Of a DNA stretch of 64,000 nucleotides, positions 53,353-62,209 are shown piece by piece. The translations under genes were made by a program, and so were the position numbers. Each line of letters opens with the position of its first letter. The first letter of the stretch is position 1. The stretch covers positions 124,001 to 188,000 of the forward strand of contig JALOBU010000002.1 of NCBI GenBank assembly GCA_023228145.1, read 5' to 3'. The notes under the pieces were generated by a model. It worked only from the letters and a program-made list of their open reading frames with translations, was not told the DNA's origin and ran no database searches. Origin of the DNA: Bacteroidales bacterium (lineage in GTDB: Bacteria; Bacteroidota; Bacteroidia; Bacteroidales; CAIWKO01).

Positions 53353-53652
53353 CTACATACCTCTTATTTTCTGTTTATGCTTCAACAGTTGCTTCCGAAG
53401 TGCTTCAACAGCAATATCTGTAGATTGTTCAAAGGTCTTTGATTGTTTCTTGGCAAACAAGTCATTGCCGGATATCATCAAACGAATTTCTGTGACTTTA
53501 TTATCTTCCTTCTGATTTTTTTCAACCCTGAGAGTTACTTCCGACCCAATGAGTCCGTCGAATAAGCCGGACAACTTATCAACTTTCTCCTGGATGTATT
53601 GCTCCAGTTTTTTGTCTGTTTTAAATTTTATTGATGTAATGCTAACTTTCAT
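53353..53652 (-). CDS. hpf: ribosome hibernation promoting factor, short form
   Basis: 99 residues with the HPF/YfiA fold: VSITSIKFKTDKKLEQYIQEKVDKLSGLF at the start, TLRVEKNQKEDNKVTEIRLMISGNDLFAKKQSKTFEQSTDIAVEAL after it. It lacks the C-terminal dimerisation domain of long HPF, so it is the short type. It binds the 30S subunit in slow growth. It starts 18 bases after xerC and likely shares its message. Confidence 0.9.
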   Translation of the reverse strand: MKVSITSIKFKTDKKLEQYIQEKVDKLSGLFDGLIGSEVTLRVEKNQKEDNKVTEIRLMISGNDLFAKKQSKTFEQSTDIAVEALRKQLLKHKQKIRGM

Positions 53653-53670
53653 AATGAACCTCCTTTTGTT

Positions 53671-54561
53671 TTATGCTTTTGGATGTGCTTGTTTATAAAT
53701 AGTTTTTAATTTTTCTATGGTATTATGAGTATAAACCTGTGTGGCCGAGAGATTTGCATGACCTAAAATCTCTTTTATTGAATTCAGGTCGGCACCATGG
53801 TTGAGCATGTGGGTAGCAAAAGTATGCCTTAAAACATGCGGACTCTTTTTTTCCTGTAAAGTGATAATGCTTAAATAATGATTTACAATACGATAAATTA
53901 ACTTCTGGTAAATTTTTTCTCCCTTATTGGTAACAAAAAGGAATTCTGAATTTATTTCTGCCCCGAAAGTTTTGTGTTTAATGCTGATGTATTTTTCGAT
54001 GAGGGCTTTAAACCTGTTATTAAAAGGTATCAACCGCTCTTTGCTGCGTTTACCCATCACTTTCAATGTCAGGTTGTAAAGGCTCACATCCTTTTCTTTC
54101 AGGTTCACAAGTTCCGACAGGCGCATACCTGTAACATAAAACATTTCAATAATTAATAGGTTACGCACTGTGGTGAAATCGTTAGGTTTATCAGAAAAAC
54201 TCTCGTCGAGCAGGGTTTTCATCTTATCTTCCTCTATAAAAGCCGGCAAGCGTTTGGATGTTTTGGGAGATAATACCTTAAGCATGGGGTTTTCTTTGAG
54301 TTCTCCCTGCTTTTTCAGAAATTTATAAAACGAATTTAGCGATGCTTTTTTACGGTTCACCGAGCGTGGCAATATATTCCCTTCCATCATCTGCACGAAC
54401 CATGAACGTATCATGATATGCGTAGCCATTGATGGGTTTTCAAGTTCGTAGTTTTGCTCAAGGTATGCTGCAAACTGCTCCAAATCATTTTTATAGCTAA
54501 TTACTGTATGGGGGGAGTACCTTTTCTCGTACTGCAGGTAATGTAAAAAACGCTCAACCAT
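53671..54561 (-). CDS. xerC: tyrosine recombinase XerC/XerD
   Basis: 296 residues from the ATG at 54561; a longer frame to 54597 adds an unlikely hydrophobic start. The N-terminal SAM-like core-binding domain (FLHYLQYEKRYSPHTVISYKNDL) precedes the catalytic domain with the first Arg in TGMRLSELVNLK, the HVLRHTFATHML segment (His-x-x-Arg) and GHANLSATQVYTHN holding the final His/Trp position and nucleophilic Tyr. It resolves chromosome dimers at dif. The family is housekeeping here; it is not the integron integrase, as it lacks the extra IntI helix region as far as can be seen. Confidence 0.92.
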   Translation of the reverse strand: MVERFLHYLQYEKRYSPHTVISYKNDLEQFAAYLEQNYELENPSMATHIMIRSWFVQMMEGNILPRSVNRKKASLNSFYKFLKKQGELKENPMLKVLSPKTSKRLPAFIEEDKMKTLLDESFSDKPNDFTTVRNLLIIEMFYVTGMRLSELVNLKEKDVSLYNLTLKVMGKRSKERLIPFNNRFKALIEKYISIKHKTFGAEINSEFLFVTNKGEKIYQKLIYRIVNHYLSIITLQEKKSPHVLRHTFATHMLNHGADLNSIKEILGHANLSATQVYTHNTIEKLKTIYKQAHPKA

Positions 54562-54671
54562 CAAAAAAAAAATAATTCCTGTTTTTCTTAATAACAAACG
54601 TAAAAGTAACGAAATTATTTTGAAAAAGCAAGAATTATTCTTTCTTTTTGCAAAGGTAAACCGGCGCTGGG

Positions 54672-54866
54672 CTATTTATTCTTTTCCTCGTTGAGTTTCT
54701 GAATATATCTGGCCTTTATCAGCTCTTCCCTGCGCTTTATCGAAGGTTTTGTAAATTTCTGGCGTTCGCGTAATTCTTTTACCACGCCCGTTTTTTCAAA
54801 TTTCCTTTTGTATTTTTTCAGGGCTTTGTCGATGTTTTCGCCTTCTTTTACCGGTACAATAATCAT
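54672..54866 (-). CDS. rpsU: 30S ribosomal protein S21
   Basis: 64 residues, the usual length. VKEGENIDKALKKYKRKFEKTGVVKELRERQ and KPSIKRREELIKARY are typical. Bacteroidota S21 helps hold the 16S 3' end, which limits Shine-Dalgarno use in the phylum. It is the first gene of rpsU-xerC-hpf, with a -7-like TATTTTTG at 54936-54929 on the minus strand. Confidence 0.95.
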   Translation of the reverse strand: MIIVPVKEGENIDKALKKYKRKFEKTGVVKELRERQKFTKPSIKRREELIKARYIQKLNEEKNK

Positions 54867-55250
54867 AAAAAATCTCTCTCTTTCTTTAGATGGTTTTTAA
54901 ATATTTTAATTCCCCATATTTGGGAGTGCAAAAATAGTAAATATTTTATTATAAAAGAGTTTCGTGGATTTTTTTTTGATAAATAACACCACCTTTTGAA
55001 TTTTTTGTCACATAGAACCGTCCCGGCTTTAACGTTGGGGCGTGTCGAAAAGGAACAGAACAGGTCCGTCTTCGACAAGTTGTTATAAAAATCATAGAAA
55101 TAAATTTTTTTCTTAAAGAACAGCTGACTGGCTCAGGGTTTCATTATCATACAGAGAATTAAAATTAATAATTGGAATCAATCCATTAAAACCTTACTTA
55201 AATCTTCACTTATTCAATTATTTCTAAATAGAATTAGTAATTTTGCAATA
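54867..55250. other. gene-free divergent intergenic region
   Basis: 384 bases. It holds the probable rpsU -7 element (54929-54936, minus strand), a short inverted repeat TGTCGAA (55043-55049) / TTCGACA (55071-55077), and a -7-like TAATTTTG (55238-55245) directly before the next plus-strand gene. An open frame of 71 codons on the minus strand crosses it but resembles no protein. Confidence 0.5.
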
Positions 55251-55820
55251 ATGCACACCATCGAGCCATATTATAACTGGAGGCACCTGTACATCGCTTC
55301 GGAAGATGTGCGCTCACCATTTTATGGCAATACGTATAGCGAATTTGAATTTCCTTATGCTGTGTACAATTACTTAATTCATCCGCAGTGGGATTGTTTT
55401 GGTTCCGCCACTTTATACATTAAATTATTATATACAGACTACCAGAAAAATTTTGTCATCCTTGAATTAATTGGCGAATGGAACGATTGCCTCTACAATG
55501 ACATTAAATTCCTCAAAGAAAACGTGATTGATATTTTGCTTGGCAATGGTATCAACAAATTCATCCTGATAGGTGAAAACATTCTTAATTTTCATTTTTC
55601 TGATGATTTATATTACCAGGAATGGTTTGACGAACTGGAAGATGGGTGGATTGCCTGTGTGAATTTCAGGGAACACGTGGTGAAAGAATTTGAACACGGA
55701 CACATTGATTATTATCTTGCTTTCGGAAAAAAACTCAACCAGATACTTTGGCGCAAATCAAACCCATGCCAGTTTTTCGAGCTTGTTTCAGAAATGATGA
55801 CGAAACGATTGAATCCTTAA
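55251..55820 (+). CDS. conserved protein of unknown function
   Basis: 189 residues, soluble, no signal. It is rich in aromatic and acidic residues (HTIEPYYNWRHLYIASEDVRSPF at the start, DDLYYQEWFDELEDGWIACVNF later). I believe it is a Bacteroidota-specific conserved family but can give no function. It ends 5 bases before the acylphosphatase ATG, so the two are probably an operon. A -7-like TAATTTTG ends only 5 bases before its ATG, suggesting a leaderless or nearly leaderless message. Confidence 0.6.
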   Translation: MHTIEPYYNWRHLYIASEDVRSPFYGNTYSEFEFPYAVYNYLIHPQWDCFGSATLYIKLLYTDYQKNFVILELIGEWNDCLYNDIKFLKENVIDILLGNGINKFILIGENILNFHFSDDLYYQEWFDELEDGWIACVNFREHVVKEFEHGHIDYYLAFGKKLNQILWRKSNPCQFFELVSEMMTKRLNP

Positions 55821-55825
55821 ATATA

Positions 55826-56095
55826 ATGGTACACGTTAACATTGAAGTTTTTGGGCTAGTTCAAAGAATCGGGTTTCGCTACAGTGCAATGGAGGCAGCA
55901 TCCCAAATGAATATTACCGGTTTTGTAAAAAACATGACGGATGGTTCCGTTTACATTGAAGCCGAAGGTGAAGAAAAAAATATTGAATCATTTATTTCCT
56001 GGTGCCATCATGGCCCGCCATGGGCAAGGGTTGACAACATTATCGTGAAAAAAACAACCATGCAAGGGTTTAAGAGTTTTGAAATCAAACGATAA
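55826..56095 (+). CDS. acyP: acylphosphatase
   Basis: 89 residues from the ATG at 55826; the frame extends upstream into the previous gene but that part is not acylphosphatase. VFGLVQRIGFRYSAMEAASQMNITGFVKN contains the phosphate loop with the catalytic Arg and, in GFVKNMTDGSVYIEAEG, the catalytic Asn. It hydrolyses acyl phosphates such as acetyl phosphate or 1,3-bisphosphoglycerate. Confidence 0.9.
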   Translation: MVHVNIEVFGLVQRIGFRYSAMEAASQMNITGFVKNMTDGSVYIEAEGEEKNIESFISWCHHGPPWARVDNIIVKKTTMQGFKSFEIKR

Positions 56096-56124
56096 TTTTT
56101 CTTTTACTTTCTTCCGGAATTCTT

Positions 56125-56790
56125 CTATTTTTTTGCTCTTAGAAATTCTCTTTTCCCAAGTGGACCGGGCAATTTTTCAATTGTAAATCCGGCACTCTTC
56201 AATGCTCTTTTAACGTCACCTTTACAGGAATATGTTACCAAAATGCCACCATCTTTCATTGCAATATATAACTTATTAAAAATCTCCGGTGTCCACATTT
56301 CAGGCTGAACATCGGGTGCAAATGCATCAAAATACACAAGGTCGTAACCATTATCCTGAAGCTGTGTTTCTTCAATTTTTCTTTCAATTAATACAATTTC
56401 AAAATTACCTGAAAGTTGATTAATAACACCTGAAACCGATTGATGCAATTCTGCAAACATCTTATGATGACCGGAACCGGTAATATCGGGGTAATTTAAT
56501 TTCGACAAAATTTTCTCCTCAATTCTGTATGGCTCAACAGCAACGTAATTTACTTTTTTCTCATCTTTTTCACATTCAATCAATGTGAGAAAAGCATTCA
56601 ATCCTGTTCCATAACCTACTTCCAGAATGTTCAGGTGTTCCTTATTCCATGATAAAAAACGATAACCTGCATCAATAAAAATATGCTTTGATTCGGCAAT
56701 GGCTCCATTACGGGAATGATAACACTCATTCAGTTCAGGGATATGCAGTGTGTGCGACCCATCAGCTGTTATGATGATTTGACTTTTCAT
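56125..56790 (-). CDS. mnmD: tRNA 5-methylaminomethyl-2-thiouridine methyltransferase MnmD
   Basis: 221 residues, equal to the N-terminal MnmC2 domain alone. TADGSHTLHIPELNECYHSRNGAIAESKHIFI at the N-terminus, the SAM motif ILEVGYGTGLNAFLTL, and DAFAPDVQPEMWTPEIF are diagnostic. It makes the last methylation of mnm5s2U34 in tRNA. The FAD-dependent MnmC1 domain is missing, as in most non-proteobacteria. It starts 2 bases after the upstream lipoprotein's stop. Confidence 0.88.
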   Translation of the reverse strand: MKSQIIITADGSHTLHIPELNECYHSRNGAIAESKHIFIDAGYRFLSWNKEHLNILEVGYGTGLNAFLTLIECEKDEKKVNYVAVEPYRIEEKILSKLNYPDITGSGHHKMFAELHQSVSGVINQLSGNFEIVLIERKIEETQLQDNGYDLVYFDAFAPDVQPEMWTPEIFNKLYIAMKDGGILVTYSCKGDVKRALKSAGFTIEKLPGPLGKREFLRAKK

Positions 56791-56792
56791 CG

Positions 56793-58085
56793 TCAGTCTT
56801 TATTAAATACCGGCAATATCTTATACACAGTGTCCGAAAACATAAAACTTGTTTGCAGTATGGTTGATTGAAGATTCTTTTTTATCACATTGAAATAATC
56901 TCTTGAAAAATAAGCAAAACCCTGTGTGCCATCATAAGCCATGCATGTCGAATTAGGTGCTGCTACCCACTGGTCACAGATTCCCGAAGAATAGTCGTAG
57001 GTATAAACATTATTGCCATCACAAAAAATATACTGCCCCGGTTCAGTAATTGCAACATCTGTAAAGATGCCTTCATTATGTGTATAAATATCCCAAAAAG
57101 TTTCTGTAGATGGAGAAACTAACCTAATTTTCCCTTGTCCGGAATTATTAGTAAATAGCAGATAATAATCTGTGTCTGCCCTGAAAATCTTTTTTATTTC
57201 GTATGATAATAAAATACGTTTATAAACAACAAAAGAAGGCACATAATACATCACGAAATGTTTTTCCATTCCGGTATAACTCCTTTCATAGGTTAATAAG
57301 AAATCTCCGTCAGGGAAAAATGTTACCGGATACTCAACATCATCGGTAACTCTTGAAGCAATTATACTTCCGTACCTGTTGTATATTTGAAATTTTCCTT
57401 CATAAAACGAAACATACAATAAATCTTTATAAGTTTCTATAGTAACAAAATAAGGGAAAGGAGGGTTATTAATACATGGAACGTTCCAGTTCAATTGCCA
57501 TTCATTCATTTCATACACATTCACATCGCCGAAAAATTTACCTGCAATATAAAACTGCTGTGCATCAGAACTAATGCAGGAATTCGTATAGTCAGAGATG
57601 AAAGCTGCCATCTGGCTTACATGATTCGCAGAATCAATTTTATGAACCCTAATGTTCTGATTGTTTTTTGTAACAACAAGAACATATTGCAATTCCTTTT
57701 CTGCTTCATGAATATATATTTTTAGAAATCTTTTTGTTTCATTTGTTCCGTCATAAGCTTTGAGGAGCAGGTAATAAACACCGGAAGGCAACATGATGTC
57801 ATCAATTTCAATACAAGTATTTAATGAATAACAGCTATTATCAGGATAGAAAGCGCCTCCACTCAGTACCGTAACAAAATTAACATCCGTTACTGTAACA
57901 CTTACATATTCCAGAGTTCTGTCATCACAAATTGCTGCCATTACATGAATGTCATCAAACACATGAAAGCTTTGATTTTCATAAGGTATTGTTATAGTAA
58001 TCTGCGGACTTATTGTATCGTTGTTCTTTTTGCAGGAATACAAAATGAAAATCACTAAAAAAAATGTATATTTAATTAAGTACAT
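56793..58085 (-). CDS. lipoprotein with Ig-like and beta-propeller-like domains
   Basis: 430 residues. A signal peptide with lipobox (ILYSC, Cys near 17) is followed by an Ig-like/Big-type domain (SPQITITIPYENQSF to KIYIHEAEK, about 25-130) and a repeated beta region of about 290 residues that looks like a propeller with YVLVVTKNNQNIRVHKID-type blades. Function unknown; probably on the surface or in the periplasm. It is cotranscribed with mnmD by spacing, but a link in function is not apparent. Confidence 0.65.
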   Translation of the reverse strand: MYLIKYTFFLVIFILYSCKKNNDTISPQITITIPYENQSFHVFDDIHVMAAICDDRTLEYVSVTVTDVNFVTVLSGGAFYPDNSCYSLNTCIEIDDIMLPSGVYYLLLKAYDGTNETKRFLKIYIHEAEKELQYVLVVTKNNQNIRVHKIDSANHVSQMAAFISDYTNSCISSDAQQFYIAGKFFGDVNVYEMNEWQLNWNVPCINNPPFPYFVTIETYKDLLYVSFYEGKFQIYNRYGSIIASRVTDDVEYPVTFFPDGDFLLTYERSYTGMEKHFVMYYVPSFVVYKRILLSYEIKKIFRADTDYYLLFTNNSGQGKIRLVSPSTETFWDIYTHNEGIFTDVAITEPGQYIFCDGNNVYTYDYSSGICDQWVAAPNSTCMAYDGTQGFAYFSRDYFNVIKKNLQSTILQTSFMFSDTVYKILPVFNKD

Positions 58086-58099
58086 GTTTTATGAAACAA

Positions 58100-58135
58100 A
58101 AAACTGCCAAAGAGTGTCAATCTTATGGCAGTTTT
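58100..58135 (-). terminator. intrinsic terminator after sdhB
   Basis: AAAACTGCCA and TGGCAGTTTT form a 10-bp stem with a 16-base loop; on the minus strand six T follow. It lies 36 bases after the sdhB stop and ends the sdhCAB operon. Confidence 0.7.
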
Positions 58136-58171
58136 AATATTATATCCTTTACAAATTATTTATAGTTAAGA

Positions 58172-58945
58172 TTATGCGCCTGCATTTTTCATTTCATATT
58201 TCTGGGAGCATACCTTAGCTTTCATAAACTGCCTGTTCATAAGTGCAATATTGGTTACTTTTATTTCCTTAGGGCATTCAGCCTCACAGGCATAAGTGTT
58301 GCTACAGTTACCAAAACCCAGCTTGTCCATTTCGGCAACCATTTTCTGTACACGTTCAGAAGCTTCAATTTTTCCCTGAGGTAAAAGTGCAAACTGCGAA
58401 ACTTTAGCACCAACAAACAGCATCGCTGATGCATTGGCACAAGCTGCGATACAGGCGCCACAACCTATGCATGCAGCAGCATCCATAGCCAACTCCGCTT
58501 TTGATTTGGGTATTGGGATAGCATTAGCATCAGGAATACCTCCTGTATTCAAAGAAATATACCCCCCTGCCTGTATTATCAGGTCAAGAGCTGAGCGGTC
58601 AACCACAAGGTCTTTAACAATAGGAAATGGTTTGGCACGCCATGGTTCAATCACGATGGTGTCGCCGTCATTAAATGAACGCATGTGAAGCTGGCAGGTA
58701 GTGATACCGCGTTTGGGCCCATGAGGACGGCCATTAATATATAAGCTGCAGGTTCCACAAATACCTTCGCGACAGTCGTGGTCGAATGCCACGGGGTCGT
58801 TACCTTGTTCGATGATCTGCTGGTTAAGGGTGTCAAGCATTTCAAAAAACGAACTGTCGGGGGAAACATTTGAAACTTTATAAACTTCAAATTTCCCTTT
58901 TGCTTTGGCATTTTTCTGACGCCAGATTTTTAAGGTTAGGTCCAT
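58172..58945 (-). CDS. sdhB: succinate dehydrogenase/fumarate reductase iron-sulfur subunit
   Basis: 257 residues from the ATG at 58945; a longer frame to 58975 overlaps the flanking repeat and is less likely. The [2Fe-2S] cluster is in CREGICGTCSLYINGRP, the [4Fe-4S] site in CIGCGACIAAC and the [3Fe-4S] site in CEAECPKEI. It passes electrons between SdhA and the cytochrome b subunit. The operon order is sdhC-sdhA-(inserted gene)-sdhB. Confidence 0.94.
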   Translation of the reverse strand: MDLTLKIWRQKNAKAKGKFEVYKVSNVSPDSSFFEMLDTLNQQIIEQGNDPVAFDHDCREGICGTCSLYINGRPHGPKRGITTCQLHMRSFNDGDTIVIEPWRAKPFPIVKDLVVDRSALDLIIQAGGYISLNTGGIPDANAIPIPKSKAELAMDAAACIGCGACIAACANASAMLFVGAKVSQFALLPQGKIEASERVQKMVAEMDKLGFGNCSNTYACEAECPKEIKVTNIALMNRQFMKAKVCSQKYEMKNAGA

Positions 58946-58963
58946 ATTATAATTATTTTTCCA

Positions 58964-58982
58964 GCCAATGGCCAATGGCCAT
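58964..58982. repeat. short repeat left of the inserted four-helix-bundle gene
   Basis: GCCAATGGCCAATGGCCAT. A related copy lies at 59373-59390 on the far side of the four-helix-bundle gene. The motif is partly palindromic, so direct and inverted readings are both possible. Confidence 0.6.
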
Positions 58983-58999
58983 AAGCCACAATTATTAAT

Positions 59000-59365
59000 T
59001 TATTTATTTTCCAGTGATTTTATTAATGAATTAATCATTTTTGACAACGAACTTATTTTTGCAAAAAGTTCTTCAGAATTCTCTTTAAAGTAGCCAATTT
59101 TATTTGAAATAATCAGCTCCGTTTCTAGTTCATATAATGACCCTCTTGCCTGTTTCAAGAATAACACATAAGATTTTGTGGATTTCCTACCCCATCCTTC
59201 TGCAATATTAACAGGGACTGATGCTGAAGCTCTCCTTATCTGTGATACAAGCCCAAATCTTTCCTCTTCAGGAAATATCAATGATAGCCTATAGATATCA
59301 ACCGTCAGCTCAATGCCCATTTTCCAAATTTCCAAATCCTTATATGAATTTATCATTCCCATCAT
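59000..59365 (-). CDS. four-helix-bundle protein (23S rRNA intervening-sequence type)
   Basis: 121 residues. YKDLEIWKMGIELTVDIYRLS, FPEEERFGLVSQIRRASASVPVNIAEGWGR and FLKQARGSLYELETELIIS are diagnostic of the family once found in 23S rRNA intervening sequences (S23-type), which forms pentamers. Function is unclear. It interrupts the sdh operon between sdhA and sdhB and is flanked by short TGGCCAATGGC repeats. Three starts are possible (59365, 59362, 59356). Confidence 0.9.
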   Translation of the reverse strand: MMGMINSYKDLEIWKMGIELTVDIYRLSLIFPEEERFGLVSQIRRASASVPVNIAEGWGRKSTKSYVLFLKQARGSLYELETELIISNKIGYFKENSEELFAKISSLSKMINSLIKSLENK

Positions 59366-59372
59366 TAATCAT

Positions 59373-59390
59373 ATAATGGCCAATGGCTAT
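59373..59390. repeat. short repeat right of the inserted four-helix-bundle gene
   Basis: ATAATGGCCAATGGCTAT, related to the copy at 58964-58982. It overlaps the last base pairs and stop codon of sdhA, so the insertion reaches the end of that gene. Confidence 0.6.
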
Positions 59391-61324
59391 TTATAACTCC
59401 TCTGCGATGGCTTTGCTACCTCAAAAGTAAGCTCTTCTTTGTGCATTTCAGGATCCACGCTTTCGCCTTTATATTCCCAAGCAGAAACAAATGCAAAGTT
59501 CTCATCATCACGTTTTGCTTCGCCTTCTTCGGTCTGCATTTCTTCGCGGAAATGGCCCCCGCATGATTCTCTGCGTTGCAGTGCATCTCTCATAATCAGT
59601 TCGCCAAGTTCAATAAAATCAGCTACCCTGCTCGCCTTTTCGAACTCAGGATTAAACTCGTTCAACTCACCCGGGATAAACAGATCATTCCAAAACTCTT
59701 TTTTTATGTCAGGGATCATTGACAAACCTTTTTTTAGTCTTTCTTCGTTCCTGCCCATGCCACAATGCTCCCACATCATCTTCCCGAATTTTTTATGAAT
59801 AGAATCGACAGATTGCTTGCCTTTAATATTTTTCAGTTTATCAAGCTGCTCTTTTATATCATTTTCAGCCTGAACAAATTCCGGGGCATCGGTAGGGATT
59901 CGTTTTGTATGAATCTCTGCAGACAAATAGTTACCAATGGTATAAGGCAAAATAAAATACCCGTCGGCAAGGCCCTGCATAAGCGCTGAAGCTCCGAGCC
60001 TGTTAGCACCGTGGTCCGAAAAATTACATTCACCTATAGCATAAAGGCCGGGGATAGTAGTCATTAATTCATAATCAACCCACAAGCCACCCATAGTATA
60101 GTGAACAGCGGGGTAAATCATCATCGGTGTTTCGTAAGGGTTTTCGTTAATAATCTGTTCATACATCTGGAACAGGTTCCCATAACGCTCCTCAATTACG
60201 TTTTTACCAAGCCTGGCAATAGAATCCTTAAAATCGAGATAAACCGCCAATCCTGAATGACTAACCCCAAACCCCGCATCGCAACGTTCTTTGGCTGCTC
60301 GAGAAGCAACGTCACGTGGCACTAAATTTCCAAAGGCAGGGTACCTTCTTTCAAGATAATAATCGCGGTCTTCTTCAGAAATATCTCCAGGTTTTAGCTC
60401 TTTTTTACGAAGCTTTTCCACATCTTCTTTCTTCTTAGGCACCCAGATTCTTCCATCATTACGCAGACTTTCGCTCATCAGTGTTAGTTTCGACTGAAAA
60501 TCGCCGTGGACGGGAATACAAGTTGGATGTATCTGGGTAAAACAGGCGTTGCTGAAAAAAGCGCCTTTTTTGTATGCACGCCATACCGGAGTAGCATTTG
60601 ATCCCATAGCATTTGTGGAGAGGAAGTAAGCATTTCCATAACCCCCGGTAGCCAAAACCACGGCATGGCCGAAATATTTTTCGATTTCTCCGGTAACCAA
60701 ATTCCTGACAATGATTCCTCGTGCTTTTCCTTCAACGAGCACCACGTCAAGCATATCACGGCGGTTAAAGAGTTCAACTTTACCTTTTTTTATCTGGCGG
60801 CTCAGAGCGCTGTATGCTCCCAAGAGTAATTGCTGGCCTGTCTGTCCCCGGGCATAAAATGTCCGCGACACTTGTGCTCCGCCAAACGAACGGTTATCCA
60901 GCAATCCACCATAGTCACGTGCAAAAGGAACCCCTTGGGCCACGCACTGATCGATAATGGCATTGCTTACTTCAGCCAGGCGATACACATTGGCTTCACG
61001 AGCCCTGTAATCTCCACCCTTTAAAGTATCGTAAAATAAACGGTACACACTATCTCCATCGTTCTGATAGTTTTTTGCGGCATTGATACCCCCCTGGGCA
61101 GCAATGCTGTGTGCCCGGCGAGGGCTGTCCTGATAACAAAATGCTTTCACATTGTAGCCAAGCTCACCCAGAGAAGCTGCAGCTGAAGCCCCGGCAAGGC
61201 CGGTACCCACTACAATTATATCCAGCTTACGCTTGTTTGATGGGTTGACAAGCTTACAGGTGGATTTGTAATTAGTCCATTTTTCGGCTAATGACCCTTC
61301 AGGTATTTTTGAATTTAATTTCAT
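59387..61324 (-). CDS. sdhA: succinate dehydrogenase/fumarate reductase flavoprotein subunit
   Basis: 645 residues, the length of the epsilonproteobacterial/Bacteroidota B-type enzyme. The FAD motif is VVGTGLAGASAAASLGELG; the flavinylation segment RRAHSIAAQGGINAAKNY holds the His; HPTCIPVHGD and the active-site region GASALMQGLADGYF follow. It oxidises succinate or reduces fumarate with menaquinone through SdhC. The stop codon lies within a repeat that flanks the inserted gene. Confidence 0.96.
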   Translation of the reverse strand: MKLNSKIPEGSLAEKWTNYKSTCKLVNPSNKRKLDIIVVGTGLAGASAAASLGELGYNVKAFCYQDSPRRAHSIAAQGGINAAKNYQNDGDSVYRLFYDTLKGGDYRAREANVYRLAEVSNAIIDQCVAQGVPFARDYGGLLDNRSFGGAQVSRTFYARGQTGQQLLLGAYSALSRQIKKGKVELFNRRDMLDVVLVEGKARGIIVRNLVTGEIEKYFGHAVVLATGGYGNAYFLSTNAMGSNATPVWRAYKKGAFFSNACFTQIHPTCIPVHGDFQSKLTLMSESLRNDGRIWVPKKKEDVEKLRKKELKPGDISEEDRDYYLERRYPAFGNLVPRDVASRAAKERCDAGFGVSHSGLAVYLDFKDSIARLGKNVIEERYGNLFQMYEQIINENPYETPMMIYPAVHYTMGGLWVDYELMTTIPGLYAIGECNFSDHGANRLGASALMQGLADGYFILPYTIGNYLSAEIHTKRIPTDAPEFVQAENDIKEQLDKLKNIKGKQSVDSIHKKFGKMMWEHCGMGRNEERLKKGLSMIPDIKKEFWNDLFIPGELNEFNPEFEKASRVADFIELGELIMRDALQRRESCGGHFREEMQTEEGEAKRDDENFAFVSAWEYKGESVDPEMHKEELTFEVAKPSQRSYK

Positions 61325-61393
61325 GGATGCGTGGTGGTTTTATTTTTATTTTATTGTTTACAATTTTTTATGTGTTTTAATAGTGCTTGAAAC

Positions 61394-62059
61394 TCAATTA
61401 TAAATAAACATAAAGTAAATCGGAATAATAGAAAACCCAACGGAAATAATCAATGCATAAGCAGTACTCACAACCTTAATGACTTTGTTATATTTATTAT
61501 GGTTGAGGCCGAGAGTCTGAAAACCAGATAATATAGCATGGTTCAGGTGAAAACCGAGAAATATAAAAAAGGCTATATAAATAAACGAATATACTTTATT
61601 CTGAAATAGCAGGATTGCCATTTGATAAAAATCGTGTGTATCAACTCCTGCCGGAGGTTGTACCCAGCCCATCTTAATAAAAAAGAAATGCATGAAATGT
61701 AGAATCAGAAATATTAAAATGATGATTCCGGTATATATCATATATTTTGAAAAAAACTCTGTATGAGATTTGTTCACAACATGATAACGCACCGGGCGTG
61801 ATGCCCAGTTTTTCAGGGTTACTATTACTCCTATCAAAATGTGTATAGCAAAGCCGCTAAAAAGTACATACTCAAAAATTTTAATTGCAATATTTGTTGT
61901 CATAAAATTAGATGCAACCTTAAACATCTCTCCGTTATCTCCGGCGATAAGAAGGAGGTTTATAGTAAGATGTACCAGCAGGAATAACGCCAAAAAAAGC
62001 CCGAAGGCTCCCATCACGATTTTTTTTGTAATCGAAGAATACGATAATAATTTGCTCAT
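61394..62059 (-). CDS. sdhC: succinate dehydrogenase cytochrome b subunit
   Basis: 221 residues, five membrane helices, typical of the single large cytochrome b subunit that carries two hemes in B-type enzymes. Likely heme-binding His residues lie in FLLVHLTINLLL, FAIHILIGVIV, LHFMHFFFI and FLGFHLNHAIL. It reduces or oxidises menaquinone in the inner membrane. No separate SdhD is needed or found. It is the first gene of the operon. Confidence 0.93.
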   Translation of the reverse strand: MSKLLSYSSITKKIVMGAFGLFLALFLLVHLTINLLLIAGDNGEMFKVASNFMTTNIAIKIFEYVLFSGFAIHILIGVIVTLKNWASRPVRYHVVNKSHTEFFSKYMIYTGIIILIFLILHFMHFFFIKMGWVQPPAGVDTHDFYQMAILLFQNKVYSFIYIAFFIFLGFHLNHAILSGFQTLGLNHNKYNKVIKVVSTAYALIISVGFSIIPIYFMFIYN

Positions 62060-62133
62060 AATTTTCAGCTTTGAAAAAAATTAAAAAAAACTGTACCTTT
62101 ATAAAAAATATTTTTCTTTGTATTTATATTTCA

Positions 62134-62165
62134 CAAAGATAATTTTTGATATTACTTTTAGCAAA
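62134..62165 (-). promoter_or_regulatory. promoter of the sdhCAB operon
   Basis: On the minus strand TTTG (62165-62162), 20 bases, then TATCTTTG (62141-62134), full matches to both boxes. The start codon of sdhC is 75 bases further on, so the leader is about 68 bases. Confidence 0.7.
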
Positions 62166-62209
62166 TAAAATCTATCTTTTTTTTAACAACCGGTTAACAA
62201 TATTTCAAA

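Noticed and set aside
53671..54561. xerC as the missing integron integrase
   Set aside because: It lies 35 kb away in a housekeeping operon with rpsU and hpf and looks like an ordinary Xer recombinase, with no attI beside it.
54863..55078. 71-codon minus-strand frame upstream of rpsU
   Set aside because: It overlaps the rpsU start and the likely rpsU promoter, with no recognisable protein pattern.
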